A stretch of DNA of 64,000 bases, taken from Protaetiibacter sp. SSC-01 (GTDB lineage: Bacteria > Actinomycetota > Actinomycetes > Actinomycetales > Microbacteriaceae). Position numbers and translations under genes: made by a program. Below are positions 33,486 through 44,093 of this stretch, piece after piece. Numbering within the stretch: position 1 is the stretch's first letter; each line of letters begins with the position of its first letter. The stretch is taken from positions 2,108,001-2,172,000 of the forward strand of contig NZ_CP059987.1 in the NCBI RefSeq assembly GCF_014483895.1, in the 5' to 3' direction. Below the pieces are notes generated by a model, which searched no databases, was not told the DNA's origin, and saw only the letters and a list, made by a program, of their open reading frames with translations.

Positions 33486-35009
33486 ATGGCTGCACCGGAG
33501 CGCCGTCCCACGACCATCGTCGCGATCGACCAGGGCACGACGAGCACGCGTGCGATCGTCTTCGACGACCGGGGGCGCATCGTGAGCGCGGGTCAGCGCG
33601 AGCACCGGCAGCTCTTCCCGAAGCCCGGCTGGGTCGAGCACGATCCCGCGGAGATCTGGCGCAACACGCGCCATGTCATCGGCGAGGCCCTCGCGGATGC
33701 CGGCATCACGCGCCACGACGTCGCGGCGATCGGCATCACGAACCAGCGCGAGACCGTCATCGTGTGGGACCGCGCGACGGGCGAGCCCATCCACAACGCG
33801 ATCGTCTGGCAGGACACCCGCACGCAGGACGCGGTCGACGCGCTCGCCGCGGACGGGGGCGTGCGCCGGTTCGCGGCGAAGACCGGCCTGCCGCTCGCGA
33901 CCTACTTCTCCGCGACGAAGATCGCGTGGATCCTCGATCACGTCGAGGGTGCGCGCGAGCGCGCCGAGGCGGGCGAGCTCGCCTTCGGCACCCCCGACAG
34001 CTGGGTGCTGTGGAAGCTCACGGACGGCGCGGTGCACGCGACCGACGTCACGAACGCGAGCCGCACGCTCCTCATGGACCTCGCGACGCTCGACTGGGAC
34101 GACGAGCTGTGCGAGGCGTTCCGCGTGCCGCGCGCCATCCTGCCCGAGATCCGCTCGTCGTCCGAGGTGTACGGCCACGCCGCGAGCGACAGCCTCCTGC
34201 GCGAGACCCCGATCGCGGGCATCCTCGGCGACCAGCAGGCCGCGACATTCGGGCAGGCGGCTTTCGACGCGGGCGAGTCGAAGAACACCTACGGCACGGG
34301 GGGCTTCCTCATCGTGAACACGGGCACCGAGCTCGTGCACAGCGGGAGCGGCCTCATCACGACGGTCGCCTACCGCCTCGGCGACGAGGCGCCGCGCTTC
34401 GCGCTCGAGGGCTCCGTCGCGGTCGCGGGCTCGCTCGTGCAGTGGCTGCGCGACAATCTCGGCATCATCCGGACGGCGCCGGAGGTCGAGACGCTCGCCG
34501 AGACGGTCGACGACAACGGAGACGTGTACATCGTGCCCGCGTTCTCGGGACTCTTCGCACCGTACTGGCGACCGGATGCGCGGGGTGCGATCGTCGGGCT
34601 CACGCGCTTCGCGAACAAGGGCCACCTCGCGCGCGCGGCCCTCGAGGCCGTCGCGTACCAGACGCTCGACGTGTTCGAGGCCGCGAACTCTGAGCTCGAG
34701 GTGCCCATCACCGAGCTGCGGGTCGACGGGGGCATGGTCGCGAACGAGCTGCTCCTGCAGCTGCAGGCGGATGCGCTCGGCGTGCCCGTCGTGCGCCCCG
34801 AGATCACCGAGACGACCGCGCTCGGTGCCGCCTACGCCGCGGGGCTCGCGGTCGGGCTGTGGAAGGACACCGACGAGCTGCGCGCTCTGTGGGCAGAGGA
34901 CCGCCGCTGGGAGCCCGCGGTCGACGCCGCGACGCGCGCGCACGGCATCGCCCGCTGGCGCAAGGCGGTCGAGCGCACCCTCGACTGGGTGGAATCCGAC
35001 ACGCCGTAG
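33486..35009 (+). CDS. glpK: Glycerol kinase
   Basis: A 507-residue FGGY-family kinase that phosphorylates glycerol with ATP to sn-glycerol 3-phosphate. The phosphate-binding [15 protein letters not shown] opens the protein; [18 protein letters not shown] (FGGY signature 1 area), [22 protein letters not shown] and the C-terminal [15 protein letters not shown] follow. Start ATG with AAGGAGG upstream. TACCGT about 30 nt before the start may be its own -10 box. It lies 79 nt after the SorC-type regulator and before fba, which would use the dihydroxyacetone phosphate made by GlpD. Confidence 0.96.
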   Translation: MAAPERRPTTIVAIDQGTTSTRAIVFDDRGRIVSAGQREHRQLFPKPGWVEHDPAEIWRNTRHVIGEALADAGITRHDVAAIGITNQRETVIVWDRATGEPIHNAIVWQDTRTQDAVDALAADGGVRRFAAKTGLPLATYFSATKIAWILDHVEGARERAEAGELAFGTPDSWVLWKLTDGAVHATDVTNASRTLLMDLATLDWDDELCEAFRVPRAILPEIRSSSEVYGHAASDSLLRETPIAGILGDQQAATFGQAAFDAGESKNTYGTGGFLIVNTGTELVHSGSGLITTVAYRLGDEAPRFALEGSVAVAGSLVQWLRDNLGIIRTAPEVETLAETVDDNGDVYIVPAFSGLFAPYWRPDARGAIVGLTRFANKGHLARAALEAVAYQTLDVFEAANSELEVPITELRVDGGMVANELLLQLQADALGVPVVRPEITETTALGAAYAAGLAVGLWKDTDELRALWAEDRRWEPAVDAATRAHGIARWRKAVERTLDWVESDTP

Positions 35010-35012
35010 ACT
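35007..35012 (+). promoter_or_regulatory. Candidate fba -10 box overlapping the glpK stop codon
   Basis: TAGACT starts with the TAG stop of glpK. It would give a leader of about 30 nt before the fba ATG at 35049, which has AGGAGG. Confidence 0.4.
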
Positions 35013-35048
35013 CGGGGCGACCACCCCATCCGCTCCAGGAGGACCCCC

Positions 35049-36080
<1,032 letters not shown>

Positions 36081-36086
36081 GGCGTC

Positions 36087-36107
36087 CGGGTCGCCGCGAG
36101 CGACCCG
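36087..36107 (+). terminator. fba terminator hairpin
   Basis: CGGGTCG-ccgcgag-CGACCCG is a 7-bp perfect stem, 6 nt after the fba stop, without a U-run. Confidence 0.55.
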
Positions 36108-36112
36108 ACCCG

Positions 36113-37258
36113 CTACGGGGTCTCGTCCGGGGGTACCCGGAACGAGACCCCGTCGCGTTTCAGCTGCACGTCGCGCATCGTTCCGCGCAGGTTGAAGTAG
36201 TACGGCGCGATGTGCCGCACGCGACGCCCCTCGGGAAGCTCCGTGTCGAGCGTCATGGCGACGGCCGTCGAGCCGTCCGGCTGGGCGCGCAAGGCGAGGA
36301 ACAGGGTCGTCGCGTCGGTCGAGGGGTCGTCGAGCACGGCGCGTACGAGGTCGCGGATGGCGGCGCGCTGCGGGGCGCGGAGCGACTGGGCGCGGCGGTC
36401 GGGGTCCGCGACGACGACGCGCGTGTCATCCGCTCGCAGACCGAGCCACGCGAGGTCGCTGCGCGAGACGAGGTCGTCGCGCAGGTGGCGCGCGAGCTCT
36501 CCCGCGAGGTGGCGGTCGCTCTCGCTCACGGTGCCCCGCTCGGCGATCTCGCGGAGGAACGGCACGGCGCGCGCCGTGAAGCGCGCGAGCACGACGCGCT
36601 CCGCCTCCTCGTCCTCCGGGTCGGCTGCGAAGGCGGGCGACACGACCTCGCTCGAGCGGTTCGCGACGATGGGCAGCGTGCGGTGCACGACGCTCACCGC
36701 GAAGGCGGCGCCGGCGCCTGTCGCGACGAGCGCGGGGCTCGCGATGAGCAGGAACACCGACACCGAGCCCCATGCCGGCACCCGCTCGTCGACGATGAGG
36801 AACGCGAGAGGCAGCACCGTGATGAGGGCCATCAGGCCCCAGCCGAGCAGCCTCCCCGTCGAGAGGTAGGGCGAGAGCACCGCGACGCAGAGGCCGAAGG
36901 CGAAGGGAGCCCACCACAACTCGACGGCGACGAGCGACTCGGTGTAGCCGAGGGCCGAGAGGATGAGGCCCGCACCTCCCACGAAGACCGCGGTCGCCCC
37001 GAGCTGCCAGTCGAAGCGCCGTCTGAGCGAGGTGAGCACCTGGATGAGGATGCACGCCGAGACGCACAGCACGAGCGCGATGAGCTGAAGCCACGGCGCG
37101 TCCGTGCGTCCCCACGTGACGATCACCATGCCGCCGCCGTAGCTCGCGATGAGCGCGGCGAAGACGAGCGGCACGTAGGGGCCCGTGAACCAGCTCATGG
37201 GATCGACGTCGCGTGCCGCGTAGCGCATGACGTCGACGCGGCGACTAGTGCTCGACAT
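36113..37258 (-). CDS. Membrane protein paired with sensor kinase
   Basis: Encodes 381 residues. The N-terminal ~210 residues contain about seven hydrophobic segments; the cytoplasmic C-terminal ~170 residues are helical and acidic/basic, followed by a beta-rich end (VAMTLDTELPEGRRVRHIAP). There is no phospho-accepting His box, no N/G1/G2 ATP-binding motifs and no receiver domain, so it is not itself a kinase. It overlaps the upstream sensor kinase gene by 14 nt and is surely co-translated with it. It may be a signal-sensing or regulatory partner of the kinase. Not recognised as a named family. Confidence 0.7.
   Translation of the reverse strand: MSSTSRRVDVMRYAARDVDPMSWFTGPYVPLVFAALIASYGGGMVIVTWGRTDAPWLQLIALVLCVSACILIQVLTSLRRRFDWQLGATAVFVGGAGLILSALGYTESLVAVELWWAPFAFGLCVAVLSPYLSTGRLLGWGLMALITVLPLAFLIVDERVPAWGSVSVFLLIASPALVATGAGAAFAVSVVHRTLPIVANRSSEVVSPAFAADPEDEEAERVVLARFTARAVPFLREIAERGTVSESDRHLAGELARHLRDDLVSRSDLAWLGLRADDTRVVVADPDRRAQSLRAPQRAAIRDLVRAVLDDPSTDATTLFLALRAQPDGSTAVAMTLDTELPEGRRVRHIAPYYFNLRGTMRDVQLKRDGVSFRVPPDETP
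36115..36153. terminator. 12-bp hairpin overlapping the end of the convergent membrane-protein gene
   Basis: ACGGGGTCTCGT (36115-36126) pairs with ACGAGACCCCGT (36142-36153); the loop itself can pair CCGGG with CCCGG. It starts inside the stop codon of the minus-strand gene, so its last 13 codons double as a terminator. It can act for both convergent transcripts. Confidence 0.6.
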
Positions 37259-38522
37259 CCGCACCCTCCTCGCTCGCGCGCGGCGCGCCCGTGTCGCTCT
37301 CGCGGTGCCGCGACGGCGCGCCCGGGTCGGCCGTCTCGTCGATCGGCATCGTGAGCATGACGGTCGTGCCCGCCCCGGGGGCCGACCAGATGCGCGCGCT
37401 GCCACCCACGCCCTCCATCCGTCCGAGGATGGAGTCGCGGATGCCGAGCCGGTCGGGGTCGATCTCGGCCATGTCGAAGCCGACGCCCTCATCCGAGATC
37501 ATGAACGTCACATCGCTCTCGCCGTAGACGATCTCGACGTTCGCGCTCGAGGCCCCCGAGTGCCGCAGCACGTTCTCGAGCGCGGCTCCCAGCGCGCCGA
37601 CGAGGGCGTCGCCCTGCGCCGCCCCGTAGCGGTAGACCCCCGTCGTGACGCCCGTGACGTTGATCGTGAGGCCGCGCCAGCGGAACTCGCTCACGAGCCG
37701 CGAGATGGCGTTGCGCACGGCCACCTGCGCCTCGTCGGGCACGGCCACCTGGTCCGATGCGTGCAGCCACTCCCCTCCCTCGAGCGTGTCGAGGTCGTCG
37801 CGCAGCCGCTCGCGCGTGCGCGCATCGAGCGTGTCGGGCGCGTTCATGACGATCGTGAGGTCGTTGAGCACCGTGTCGTGCACGACGGCGGTCGCGCGGC
37901 GCGCGAGGTCGGCCGTCGCGGCCCGGCGCCTCGTCGCCTCCTCGAGCTCCTCGAAACGCGGCAGCTTGCGGCGCTGACGGGCCTGCAGCGTGAAGAGCGT
38001 GAGGTTGAGCACGACGGCGAGCAGCAGCACCATCGTCGGCCCCATCCCCGGCCGCACGGGCGTGTCGGTCAGCGAGGCCACGACGACCGCGACGAGGTTG
38101 GCGGCGCCGTAGCCGAAGAGACACCACGCGATGCCGCCGAGCGCCGACGTCGACGCGACGCCGATCGCCACGAGCGCGAGCGTCGGGCGGTTCACGAGGT
38201 ACATCTCGTGCTCGAGCAGCGAGAGGTCGTTCGAGAGCAGGCTCACCTCGTAGACGACGGATGCCGCGGTCGCGACGACGAGGTAGCCGACGACGACGGG
38301 CGGCGTCATGCGCCACACGGCGACGCCGATCCCCGCGAGCACGACGAGCAGCATCCCGAGCGGCAGGGGCAGGAGGCCCAGTTCATCGCGGCGCGCGAGC
38401 GTCTCGACGAGCACCGGGATCGCGAGCACGACGATCCAGGCGCCCGCGGCCCAAGCGAGCGTCGCGATGGAGCCGGTGATGACGCGCGCGGCCGCCTCAC
38501 GCGGCAGCAGTGTCACGCGCAT
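37245..38522 (-). CDS. Orphan sensor histidine kinase (HisKA_3/HATPase type)
   Basis: A 425-residue membrane kinase: about six hydrophobic segments (15-180), then a dimerisation/phosphoacceptor helix with His215 in AVVHDTVLNDL, and an ATP-binding domain with N box ALENVLRHSG (Glu316, Asn317), G1 SDEGVGFD and G2 SAPGAGTTVML. This matches the NarX/DesK-like class that pairs with LuxR-type response regulators, but none is encoded nearby: upstream is ispH, downstream are the membrane partner and fba. Start ATG 38522 follows GGGAGGACGAGG. The input signal is unknown. Confidence 0.88.
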   Translation of the reverse strand: MRVTLLPREAAARVITGSIATLAWAAGAWIVVLAIPVLVETLARRDELGLLPLPLGMLLVVLAGIGVAVWRMTPPVVVGYLVVATAASVVYEVSLLSNDLSLLEHEMYLVNRPTLALVAIGVASTSALGGIAWCLFGYGAANLVAVVVASLTDTPVRPGMGPTMVLLLAVVLNLTLFTLQARQRRKLPRFEELEEATRRRAATADLARRATAVVHDTVLNDLTIVMNAPDTLDARTRERLRDDLDTLEGGEWLHASDQVAVPDEAQVAVRNAISRLVSEFRWRGLTINVTGVTTGVYRYGAAQGDALVGALGAALENVLRHSGASSANVEIVYGESDVTFMISDEGVGFDMAEIDPDRLGIRDSILGRMEGVGGSARIWSAPGAGTTVMLTMPIDETADPGAPSRHRESDTGAPRASEEGADVEH

Positions 38523-38572
38523 CCGAACCCCCTCGTCCTCCCGATTCTCCCGGATGGTGCGTCGCGCGCTCG

Positions 38573-39649
38573 TCAGGCGCGGGCGCGTCCCCCGAGTGCG
38601 CGCGCATCCGCGTTGCCGGATGCGTCGCGCCGCAGCTCCTTCGGCAGCGAGAACATGAGGTCCTCCTCGGCCGTGCGCACCTCGGAGACGTCGCGATAGC
38701 CCGCATCCGCGAGGTCGGCGAGCACCTCCTGCACGAGCACCTCGGGCACGGATGCGCCGCTCGAGACGCCGATCGTCGCGACGCCCTCGAGCCACTCCTG
38801 GCGGATCTCGCTCGCGTAGTCGATGCGGTGGGCGGCCTTGGCGCCGTGCTCGAGCGCGACCTCGACGAGGCGCACGCTGTTGGAGGAGTTCGCGGAGCCG
38901 ACGACGATCACGAGGTCGGCCTCGGGCGCGACCTTCTTGATGGCCACCTGGCGGTTCTGCGTGGCGTAGCAGATGTCGTCCGACGGCGGGTCCTGCAGGT
39001 TCGGGAAGCGCTCGCGCAGGCGGCGCACCGTCTCCATCGTCTCGTCGACGCTCAGCGTGGTCTGCGAGATCCACACGAGGTTGTCGGGGTCGTCGACCTC
39101 GAGCGTCGCGACGTCGTCGGGCGAGTTGACGAGGATCGTGCGCTCGGGCGCGTGGCCCATGGTGCCCTCGACCTCCTCGTGGCCTGCGTGGCCGATCAGG
39201 AGGATCTGCAGGTCCTGCTTCGCGAAGCGCGTCGCCTCGCGGTGCACCTTCGTGACGAGCGGGCACGTCGCGTCGATCGCGAGCAGCTCGCGCTCGGATG
39301 CGGAGCGCACGACCGCGGGCGAGACGCCGTGGGCGCTGAAGACCAGGTGGGAGCCGGGCGGCACCTCGTCGACCTCGTCGACGAAGATCGCGCCACGGCG
39401 CTCGAGCTCGGAGACGACGTGCACGTTGTGCACGATCTGCTTGCGCACGTAGACGGGCGAGCCGAAGTTCTCGAGGGCCTTCTCGACGGCGATGACCGCT
39501 CGGTCGACGCCCGCGCAGTAGCCGCGCGGGGCGGCGAGGAGCACGCGCTTCGGAGCCCCGACGGGCTCGTCGTGGAGGCGCCCGCGCACCGCGGGCATGC
39601 GGGGAGCCTCGAGGGTCGTCCCCAGCGCGCCGTTCGTGATCCCGCTCAC
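38573..39649 (-). CDS. ispH: 4-hydroxy-3-methylbut-2-enyl diphosphate reductase
   Basis: The last enzyme of the MEP isoprenoid pathway: a [4Fe-4S] protein that reduces HMBPP to IPP and DMAPP. The three cluster cysteines are in [10 protein letters not shown] (Cys45), AIDATCPLV and [29 protein letters not shown] and SSGASVPE are also conserved. The 358-residue form begins at GTG 39649; an internal ATG at 39598 is an alternative because the first ~17 residues are not conserved. It diverges from xseA with a 69-bp gap, a common actinobacterial arrangement. Confidence 0.95.
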   Translation of the reverse strand: MSGITNGALGTTLEAPRMPAVRGRLHDEPVGAPKRVLLAAPRGYCAGVDRAVIAVEKALENFGSPVYVRKQIVHNVHVVSELERRGAIFVDEVDEVPPGSHLVFSAHGVSPAVVRSASERELLAIDATCPLVTKVHREATRFAKQDLQILLIGHAGHEEVEGTMGHAPERTILVNSPDDVATLEVDDPDNLVWISQTTLSVDETMETVRRLRERFPNLQDPPSDDICYATQNRQVAIKKVAPEADLVIVVGSANSSNSVRLVEVALEHGAKAAHRIDYASEIRQEWLEGVATIGVSSGASVPEVLVQEVLADLADAGYRDVSEVRTAEEDLMFSLPKELRRDASGNADARALGGRARA

Positions 39650-39706
39650 CCCCCGAGTCTACGGGGGACGCCTGGGACGACGCCGGGCGGCGACCGCGGC
39701 ATCCCG

Positions 39707-39712
39707 TACCCT
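39707..39712 (+). promoter_or_regulatory. -10 box for leaderless xseA transcript
   Basis: TACCCT, then 6 nt, then ATG 39719. There is no ribosome-binding site in the gap. Confidence 0.5.
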
Positions 39713-39718
39713 GGCCGC

Positions 39719-40921
39719 ATGACCGACGTCGAGGGCCCGAGCGCCGAGCATCCGTGGCCCGTCGCGACCCTGTCGGCGAAGGTCAAGGGCTACATCGACC
39801 GCCTCGGCTCGGTGTGGGTCGAGGGGGAGCTCACCCAGTGGAACCTCGCGCGGGGCGTCGTCTACGCGAAGCTCAAAGACCTCGACCAGGACGTCACGGT
39901 CTCGCTCACGGTCTGGTCGTCGACCCTCCAGCGCCTCACCGAGCAGTTCTCGCAGGGCGACCGCGTCGTCGCGCTCGTGAAGCCCGACTACTGGATGCGC
40001 GGGGGCACGCTCTCGATGGTCGCGTCCGATCTGCGGCACGCCGGCATCGGCGACCTCCTCGCGCAGCTCGAGCGCCTCAAGCGCACGCTGCAGCAGGAGG
40101 GGCTCTTCGACGCGTCGCGCAAGAAGCCGCTTCCGTTCCTCCCGCAGTGCATCGGCCTCGTCACGGGCCGCGACTCGGACGCCGAGAAGGATGTGCTGCG
40201 CAACGCCCAGCTGCGCTGGCCGCAGGTGCGCTTCCGCGTGCGTCACGCGGCCGTGCAGGGGGTCAACGCTCCCCGCGAGGTCGCGGCCGGCATCCGCGAG
40301 CTCGACGCCGACCCCGAGGTCGACGTCATCATCGTCGCGCGCGGCGGCGGCGACTTCCAGAACCTCCTCGTGTTCAGCGACGAGCAGCTCGTGCGCACGG
40401 CCGCGGCCTGCGAGACGCCGCTCGTGTCCGCGATCGGCCACGAGGCCGACAGCCCCCTGCTCGACCTCGTCGCCGACCTGCGCGCCTCGACGCCGACGGA
40501 TGCCGCCAAGCGCGTCGTCCCGGACGTCACGGAAGAGGCGGCCCGCGTGCAGCAGGCGCGCGCCCGCATGGCGATGCGCCTGTCGTCGCTCGTGACAGGT
40601 GAGATCGATCGCATCGCGGCGCTGCGCTCACGACCCGTGCTCGCCGACCCGGGCGTCATAGTGCAGTCGCGCGCGGAAGACCTCATCCGCCTCGTCGACC
40701 AGGGCTCGCGCCTCATGCAGCTACGCGTCGAGCGCGAGGAGACGGCCGTGCACCGGCTGGCGGCCGAGCTGCGCGCCCTCTCCCCGCAGCGCACCCTCGA
40801 CCGCGGCTACGCCGTCGTCCGCTCGGGGGATGCCGTCGTGCGGAACCCCTCACAGGTGGCGCCCGGCGACGCCCTCCGCATCCGGGTCGCGGGCGGCGAG
40901 CTCACGGCGAGCGCCGAGTAG
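39719..40921 (+). CDS. xseA: Exodeoxyribonuclease VII large subunit
   Basis: A 400-residue catalytic subunit of exonuclease VII, which degrades single-stranded DNA from both ends into oligonucleotides. It has an N-terminal OB-fold (about 15-110, [20 protein letters not shown]), the catalytic domain with [17 protein letters not shown] and [17 protein letters not shown], and a coiled-coil C-terminal arm (about 265-345) that binds XseB. The final ~50 residues form the [13 protein letters not shown] tail. It starts an operon with xseB, the DUF4245 gene, carbonic anhydrase and probably fumC. Confidence 0.95.
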   Translation: MTDVEGPSAEHPWPVATLSAKVKGYIDRLGSVWVEGELTQWNLARGVVYAKLKDLDQDVTVSLTVWSSTLQRLTEQFSQGDRVVALVKPDYWMRGGTLSMVASDLRHAGIGDLLAQLERLKRTLQQEGLFDASRKKPLPFLPQCIGLVTGRDSDAEKDVLRNAQLRWPQVRFRVRHAAVQGVNAPREVAAGIRELDADPEVDVIIVARGGGDFQNLLVFSDEQLVRTAAACETPLVSAIGHEADSPLLDLVADLRASTPTDAAKRVVPDVTEEAARVQQARARMAMRLSSLVTGEIDRIAALRSRPVLADPGVIVQSRAEDLIRLVDQGSRLMQLRVEREETAVHRLAAELRALSPQRTLDRGYAVVRSGDAVVRNPSQVAPGDALRIRVAGGELTASAE

Positions 40922-40931
40922 GCTTGAGGGC

Positions 40932-41153
40932 ATGACCGACGCCACCCCCGCCGACGTCGCCGAGCTCAGCTACGAGCAGGCACGCGACGAGCTCGTGCAG
41001 GTCGTGGCGAAGCTCGAGCAGGGTGCCGCGACCCTCGAGGAGTCGCTCGCCCTGTGGGAGCGCGGCGAGGCACTCGCCCGCCGGTGCGAGGAGTGGCTCG
41101 TCGGTGCGAAGGCCCGCCTCGACGCGGCACGCGCCGCGGCCGAGGAATCGTGA
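40932..41153 (+). CDS. xseB: Exodeoxyribonuclease VII small subunit
   Basis: A 73-residue helical protein that wraps the XseA coiled coil and regulates exonuclease [23 protein letters not shown] and [14 protein letters not shown] are the usual hairpin of two helices. It starts 10 nt after the xseA stop, and its own stop overlaps the next gene's GTG by 4 nt (GTGA). Confidence 0.94.
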   Translation: MTDATPADVAELSYEQARDELVQVVAKLEQGAATLEESLALWERGEALARRCEEWLVGAKARLDAARAAAEES

Positions 41154-41800
41154 GCCGGCGCGGCAGCGGCATCGACGAGTCGGGGCGTCCGATCGTCGCG
41201 GAGCTCGGTCGCGCCGAGACCCCCGAGGAGATGGCCGCCCGCAAGGCCGCCACGAGCCAGAAGCACCGCAGCAGCCAGACGGCCCGCAACCTCTTCGCGG
41301 CCGTCATCGCGTCGCTCGGCATCGTCGCGTTCCTCGTCATGGTCGTCGTACGGCCCGACCAGGGCAGCCTCCGTGAGCCCGCAGATTACCTCGGCGCCGC
41401 TGCAGACCTTCAGGCCTCTGTTGAGGTCCCCATCGTCGCCCCTCCGATGCCTGACGCCTGGTACGCAAATCACGCAGGCAAGGAGACCAGGTCGGACGGA
41501 GTTCTGACATGGAAGGTGGGGTTCACCACGCCCGAGGATAAGTACCTCGCGATCATCCAGGGCGTCGACGCCAACCCGAGCTGGACCGCCGACCAGGTCC
41601 GCGACGCGCGCGCCGGCGCGGTCATCACGATCGACGGCGTGCAGTGGACCATCTTCGACCGTCGTGACTCCGACGACCCGGGCAACGTGGCCTATGCGCT
41701 CGTCACGGAGGCCGACGGTTCCACCATCGTGCTCGCCGGAACCGCCGGCGACGAGGAGTTCGCGGCCCTCGCGGCCGCCGTCGCGAAGGAGCTGTCATGA
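41150..41800 (+). CDS. DUF4245-family membrane-anchored protein
   Basis: A 216-residue protein with a cytoplasmic N-terminal ~45 residues, one membrane helix (about 48-66, [20 protein letters not shown]) and an extracytoplasmic domain (about 75-216) of the DUF4245 family, which is widespread in actinobacteria next to xseAB or fumarase and is of unknown function. [20 protein letters not shown] and the repeated short strands suggest a compact beta-rich domain. Part of the coding region (about 41380-41560) is less GC-rich than the rest. It is coupled to xseB and to the carbonic anhydrase gene by 4-nt overlaps. Confidence 0.85.
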   Translation: MSRRGSGIDESGRPIVAELGRAETPEEMAARKAATSQKHRSSQTARNLFAAVIASLGIVAFLVMVVVRPDQGSLREPADYLGAAADLQASVEVPIVAPPMPDAWYANHAGKETRSDGVLTWKVGFTTPEDKYLAIIQGVDANPSWTADQVRDARAGAVITIDGVQWTIFDRRDSDDPGNVAYALVTEADGSTIVLAGTAGDEEFAALAAAVAKELS

Positions 41801-42423
41801 GCGGAACCCCCCGCCGCACACCGGCCGACGCCTGGCGCGAGATGGCGCGCGGCAACGAGCGCTTCGTCGCCGGCGCACCGCTGCATCCGCGTCAGGACGT
41901 CGAGCGCCGTGAGGAGCTCGCCGCGGCGCAGGCGCCGCACGCCGCGCTCTTCGGCTGCAGCGACTCGCGTCTCGCGGCCGAGATCATCTTCGACAAGGGC
42001 CTCGGCGACCTGTTCGTCGTGCGCAACGCGGGTCAGGTCATCTCCGACTCCGTCATCGGGTCGCTCGAGTACGCCGTCGCCGTGCTCGAGGTGCCGCTCA
42101 TCGTCGTGCTCGCGCACGACGCGTGCGGCGCCGTGCGGGCCGCGATCGACCTCGACGCCCCCGACGCCCGCCCGCTGCCCCCGCACATCGCGGGGCTCAT
42201 CGCGGCCATCCGTCCCTCGGTGCGCGCCGCGCCGTCGCGCGAGCCCGAGGATGTCGGGCTCACCCACCTGCAGCGCACCGTGAGCGACCTCGTCGCGCGC
42301 TCCGAGCTCATCACCGACGCGGTCGCCGACGGAACGCTCGCCGTCGTGGGCGCCAACTACAAGCTCCTCGAGGGCACGGCCAAGCCGTCGTTCGTCATCG
42401 GCGACATCGGCGCCGACTCCTAG
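41797..42423 (+). CDS. Beta-class carbonic anhydrase
   Basis: A 208-residue zinc enzyme interconverting CO2 and bicarbonate. Zinc ligands are Cys54 in GCSDSR, His107 and Cys110 in AHDACGA; Asp56 and Arg58 form the catalytic dyad of the CSDSR motif. Length and order match the beta class. No signal peptide is visible, so it is cytoplasmic. It is coupled to the DUF4245 gene by ATGA overlap and lies 51 nt before fumC. It probably supplies bicarbonate to carboxylases and helps pH balance. Confidence 0.92.
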   Translation: MSGTPRRTPADAWREMARGNERFVAGAPLHPRQDVERREELAAAQAPHAALFGCSDSRLAAEIIFDKGLGDLFVVRNAGQVISDSVIGSLEYAVAVLEVPLIVVLAHDACGAVRAAIDLDAPDARPLPPHIAGLIAAIRPSVRAAPSREPEDVGLTHLQRTVSDLVARSELITDAVADGTLAVVGANYKLLEGTAKPSFVIGDIGADS

Positions 42424-42474
42424 ACCTCCCCCGCACCCGCACGCACAGCACGCACCGCACGAAAGGCACCACGC

Positions 42475-43872
42475 ATGGGCACCGACGCCGAATACCGCAT
42501 CGAGCACGACACCATGGGGGAGGTCCGCGTCCCGATCTCGGCCCTCTACCGCGCGCAGACGCAGCGGGCCGTCGAGAACTTCCCCATCTCGGGCACGGGC
42601 CTCGAGGGCGCGCAGATCGTCGCGCTCGCCCGCATCAAGCGCTCCGCCGCCATCGCCAACAACGAGCTCGGCGTGCTCGACGGCGCGATCGCCGACGCGA
42701 TCGTCGCGGCCGCCGACGAGATCATCGCCGGCTCGCACCACAAGCACTTCCCGGTCGACACGTACCAGACCGGCTCGGGCACGAGCTCGAACATGAACAT
42801 GAACGAGGTGCTCGCGACGATCGCGACCGAGAAGCTCGGCTCCCCAGTGCACCCCAACGACCACGTCAACGCGTCGCAGTCGTCGAACGACGTCTTCCCG
42901 ACCTCGGTGCACGTCGCCGTCACGGGCGCCCTCATCGGCGACCTCATCCCCGCCCTCGACCACCTCGCGACGGCCCTCGAGAAGAAGGCCGAGCTCTGGA
43001 AGAACGCGGTCAAGCCCGGCCGCACGCACCTCATGGACGCGACGCCGGTGACCCTCGGCCAGGAGTTCGGCGGCTACGCGCGCCAGATCCGCCTCGGCAT
43101 CGAGCGCATCGAGGCCGCGCTCCCCCGCGTCGCCGAGGTTCCGCTCGGCGGCACCGCCGTCGGCACGGGCATCAACACCCCGAAGGGCTTCCCGCAGAAG
43201 GTCATCGCGGAGCTCGCCGCGGCATCCGGCCTCCCCATCACCGAGGCGAAGGACCACTTCGAGGCGCAGGCCAACCGCGACGCCCTCGTCGAGGCCTCGG
43301 GCGCGCTCCGCGTCATCGCCGTCTCGCTCACCAAGATCAGCAACGACCTGCGCTGGATGGGCTCGGGTCCCAACACGGGCCTCGGCGAGCTGCACATCCC
43401 CGACCTGCAGCCCGGCTCGTCGATCATGCCGGGCAAGGTCAACCCCGTCGTCCCGGAGGCCGTCATCATGGTCGCGGCGCGTGTCGTCGGCAACGACGCG
43501 ACCGTCGCGTGGGCGGGCGCCACGGGCTCGTTCGAGCTCAACGTCGCCATCCCCGTCATGGGCACGGCGCTCCTCGAGTCGATCCGCCTGCTCGCGAACT
43601 CGACGCGCGTGCTCGCCGACAAGACGATCGACGGCCTCGAGGCGAACCTCGAGCGCGCCGCCGCCCTCGCCGGCATGTCGCCGTCGATCGTGACGCCGCT
43701 CAACAAGTTCATCGGCTACGAGAACGCCGCGAAGATCGCGAAGCACGCGGTCGCGAAGGGCATCACGGTGCGCGAGGCCACGATCGATCTCGGGTTCGTC
43801 GAGCGCGGCGAGCTCACGCTCGAGCAGCTGGATGCGGCGCTCGACGTGCTCTCGATGACGCACCCGGGTTGA
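42475..43872 (+). CDS. fumC: Class II fumarate hydratase
   Basis: A 465-residue oxygen-stable fumarase converting fumarate and malate in the TCA cycle. Signature blocks of the fumarase/aspartase superfamily are [45 protein letters not shown] and the catalytic-loop [18 protein letters not shown] 42475 is preceded by GAAAGG. It is the last gene of the xseA-led cluster; repeats of the GCTGGTTGAG family follow from 43895 and separate it from a convergent gene. Confidence 0.95.
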   Translation: MGTDAEYRIEHDTMGEVRVPISALYRAQTQRAVENFPISGTGLEGAQIVALARIKRSAAIANNELGVLDGAIADAIVAAADEIIAGSHHKHFPVDTYQTGSGTSSNMNMNEVLATIATEKLGSPVHPNDHVNASQSSNDVFPTSVHVAVTGALIGDLIPALDHLATALEKKAELWKNAVKPGRTHLMDATPVTLGQEFGGYARQIRLGIERIEAALPRVAEVPLGGTAVGTGINTPKGFPQKVIAELAAASGLPITEAKDHFEAQANRDALVEASGALRVIAVSLTKISNDLRWMGSGPNTGLGELHIPDLQPGSSIMPGKVNPVVPEAVIMVAARVVGNDATVAWAGATGSFELNVAIPVMGTALLESIRLLANSTRVLADKTIDGLEANLERAAALAGMSPSIVTPLNKFIGYENAAKIAKHAVAKGITVREATIDLGFVERGELTLEQLDAALDVLSMTHPG

Positions 43873-43894
43873 TGCACCGCTGAGGTGGCAGGGG

Positions 43895-44085
43895 GCTGGT
43901 TTCGACACGCCCGCTCCGCGGGCTACTCAACCAGCTGGTTGACACACCGCTGGAACGGGGCTGGTTTCGACACGCCCGCTCCGCGAGCTACTCAACCAGC
44001 GGGTGGGCACCCACCGCTGGTTGAGCAGCGCCGCAGGGCTTTCACCGCTGGTTGAGTAGCGCCGCAGGCGCGTGTCGAAACCAGC
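43895..44085. repeat. Intergenic GCTGGTTGAGTAGC palindrome cluster (four elements)
   Basis: Elements at 43895-43935 and 43960-44000 read GCTGGTTTCGACACGC...GCTACTCAACCAGC; a half element is at 44016-44040 and an inverted full element at 44047-44085. Each full element is about 40 bp with imperfectly complementary ends and a GC-rich, variable centre. They fill the gap between convergent fumC and the membrane protein gene ending at 44094. Confidence 0.88.
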
Positions 44086-44093
44086 CCTCCGCC

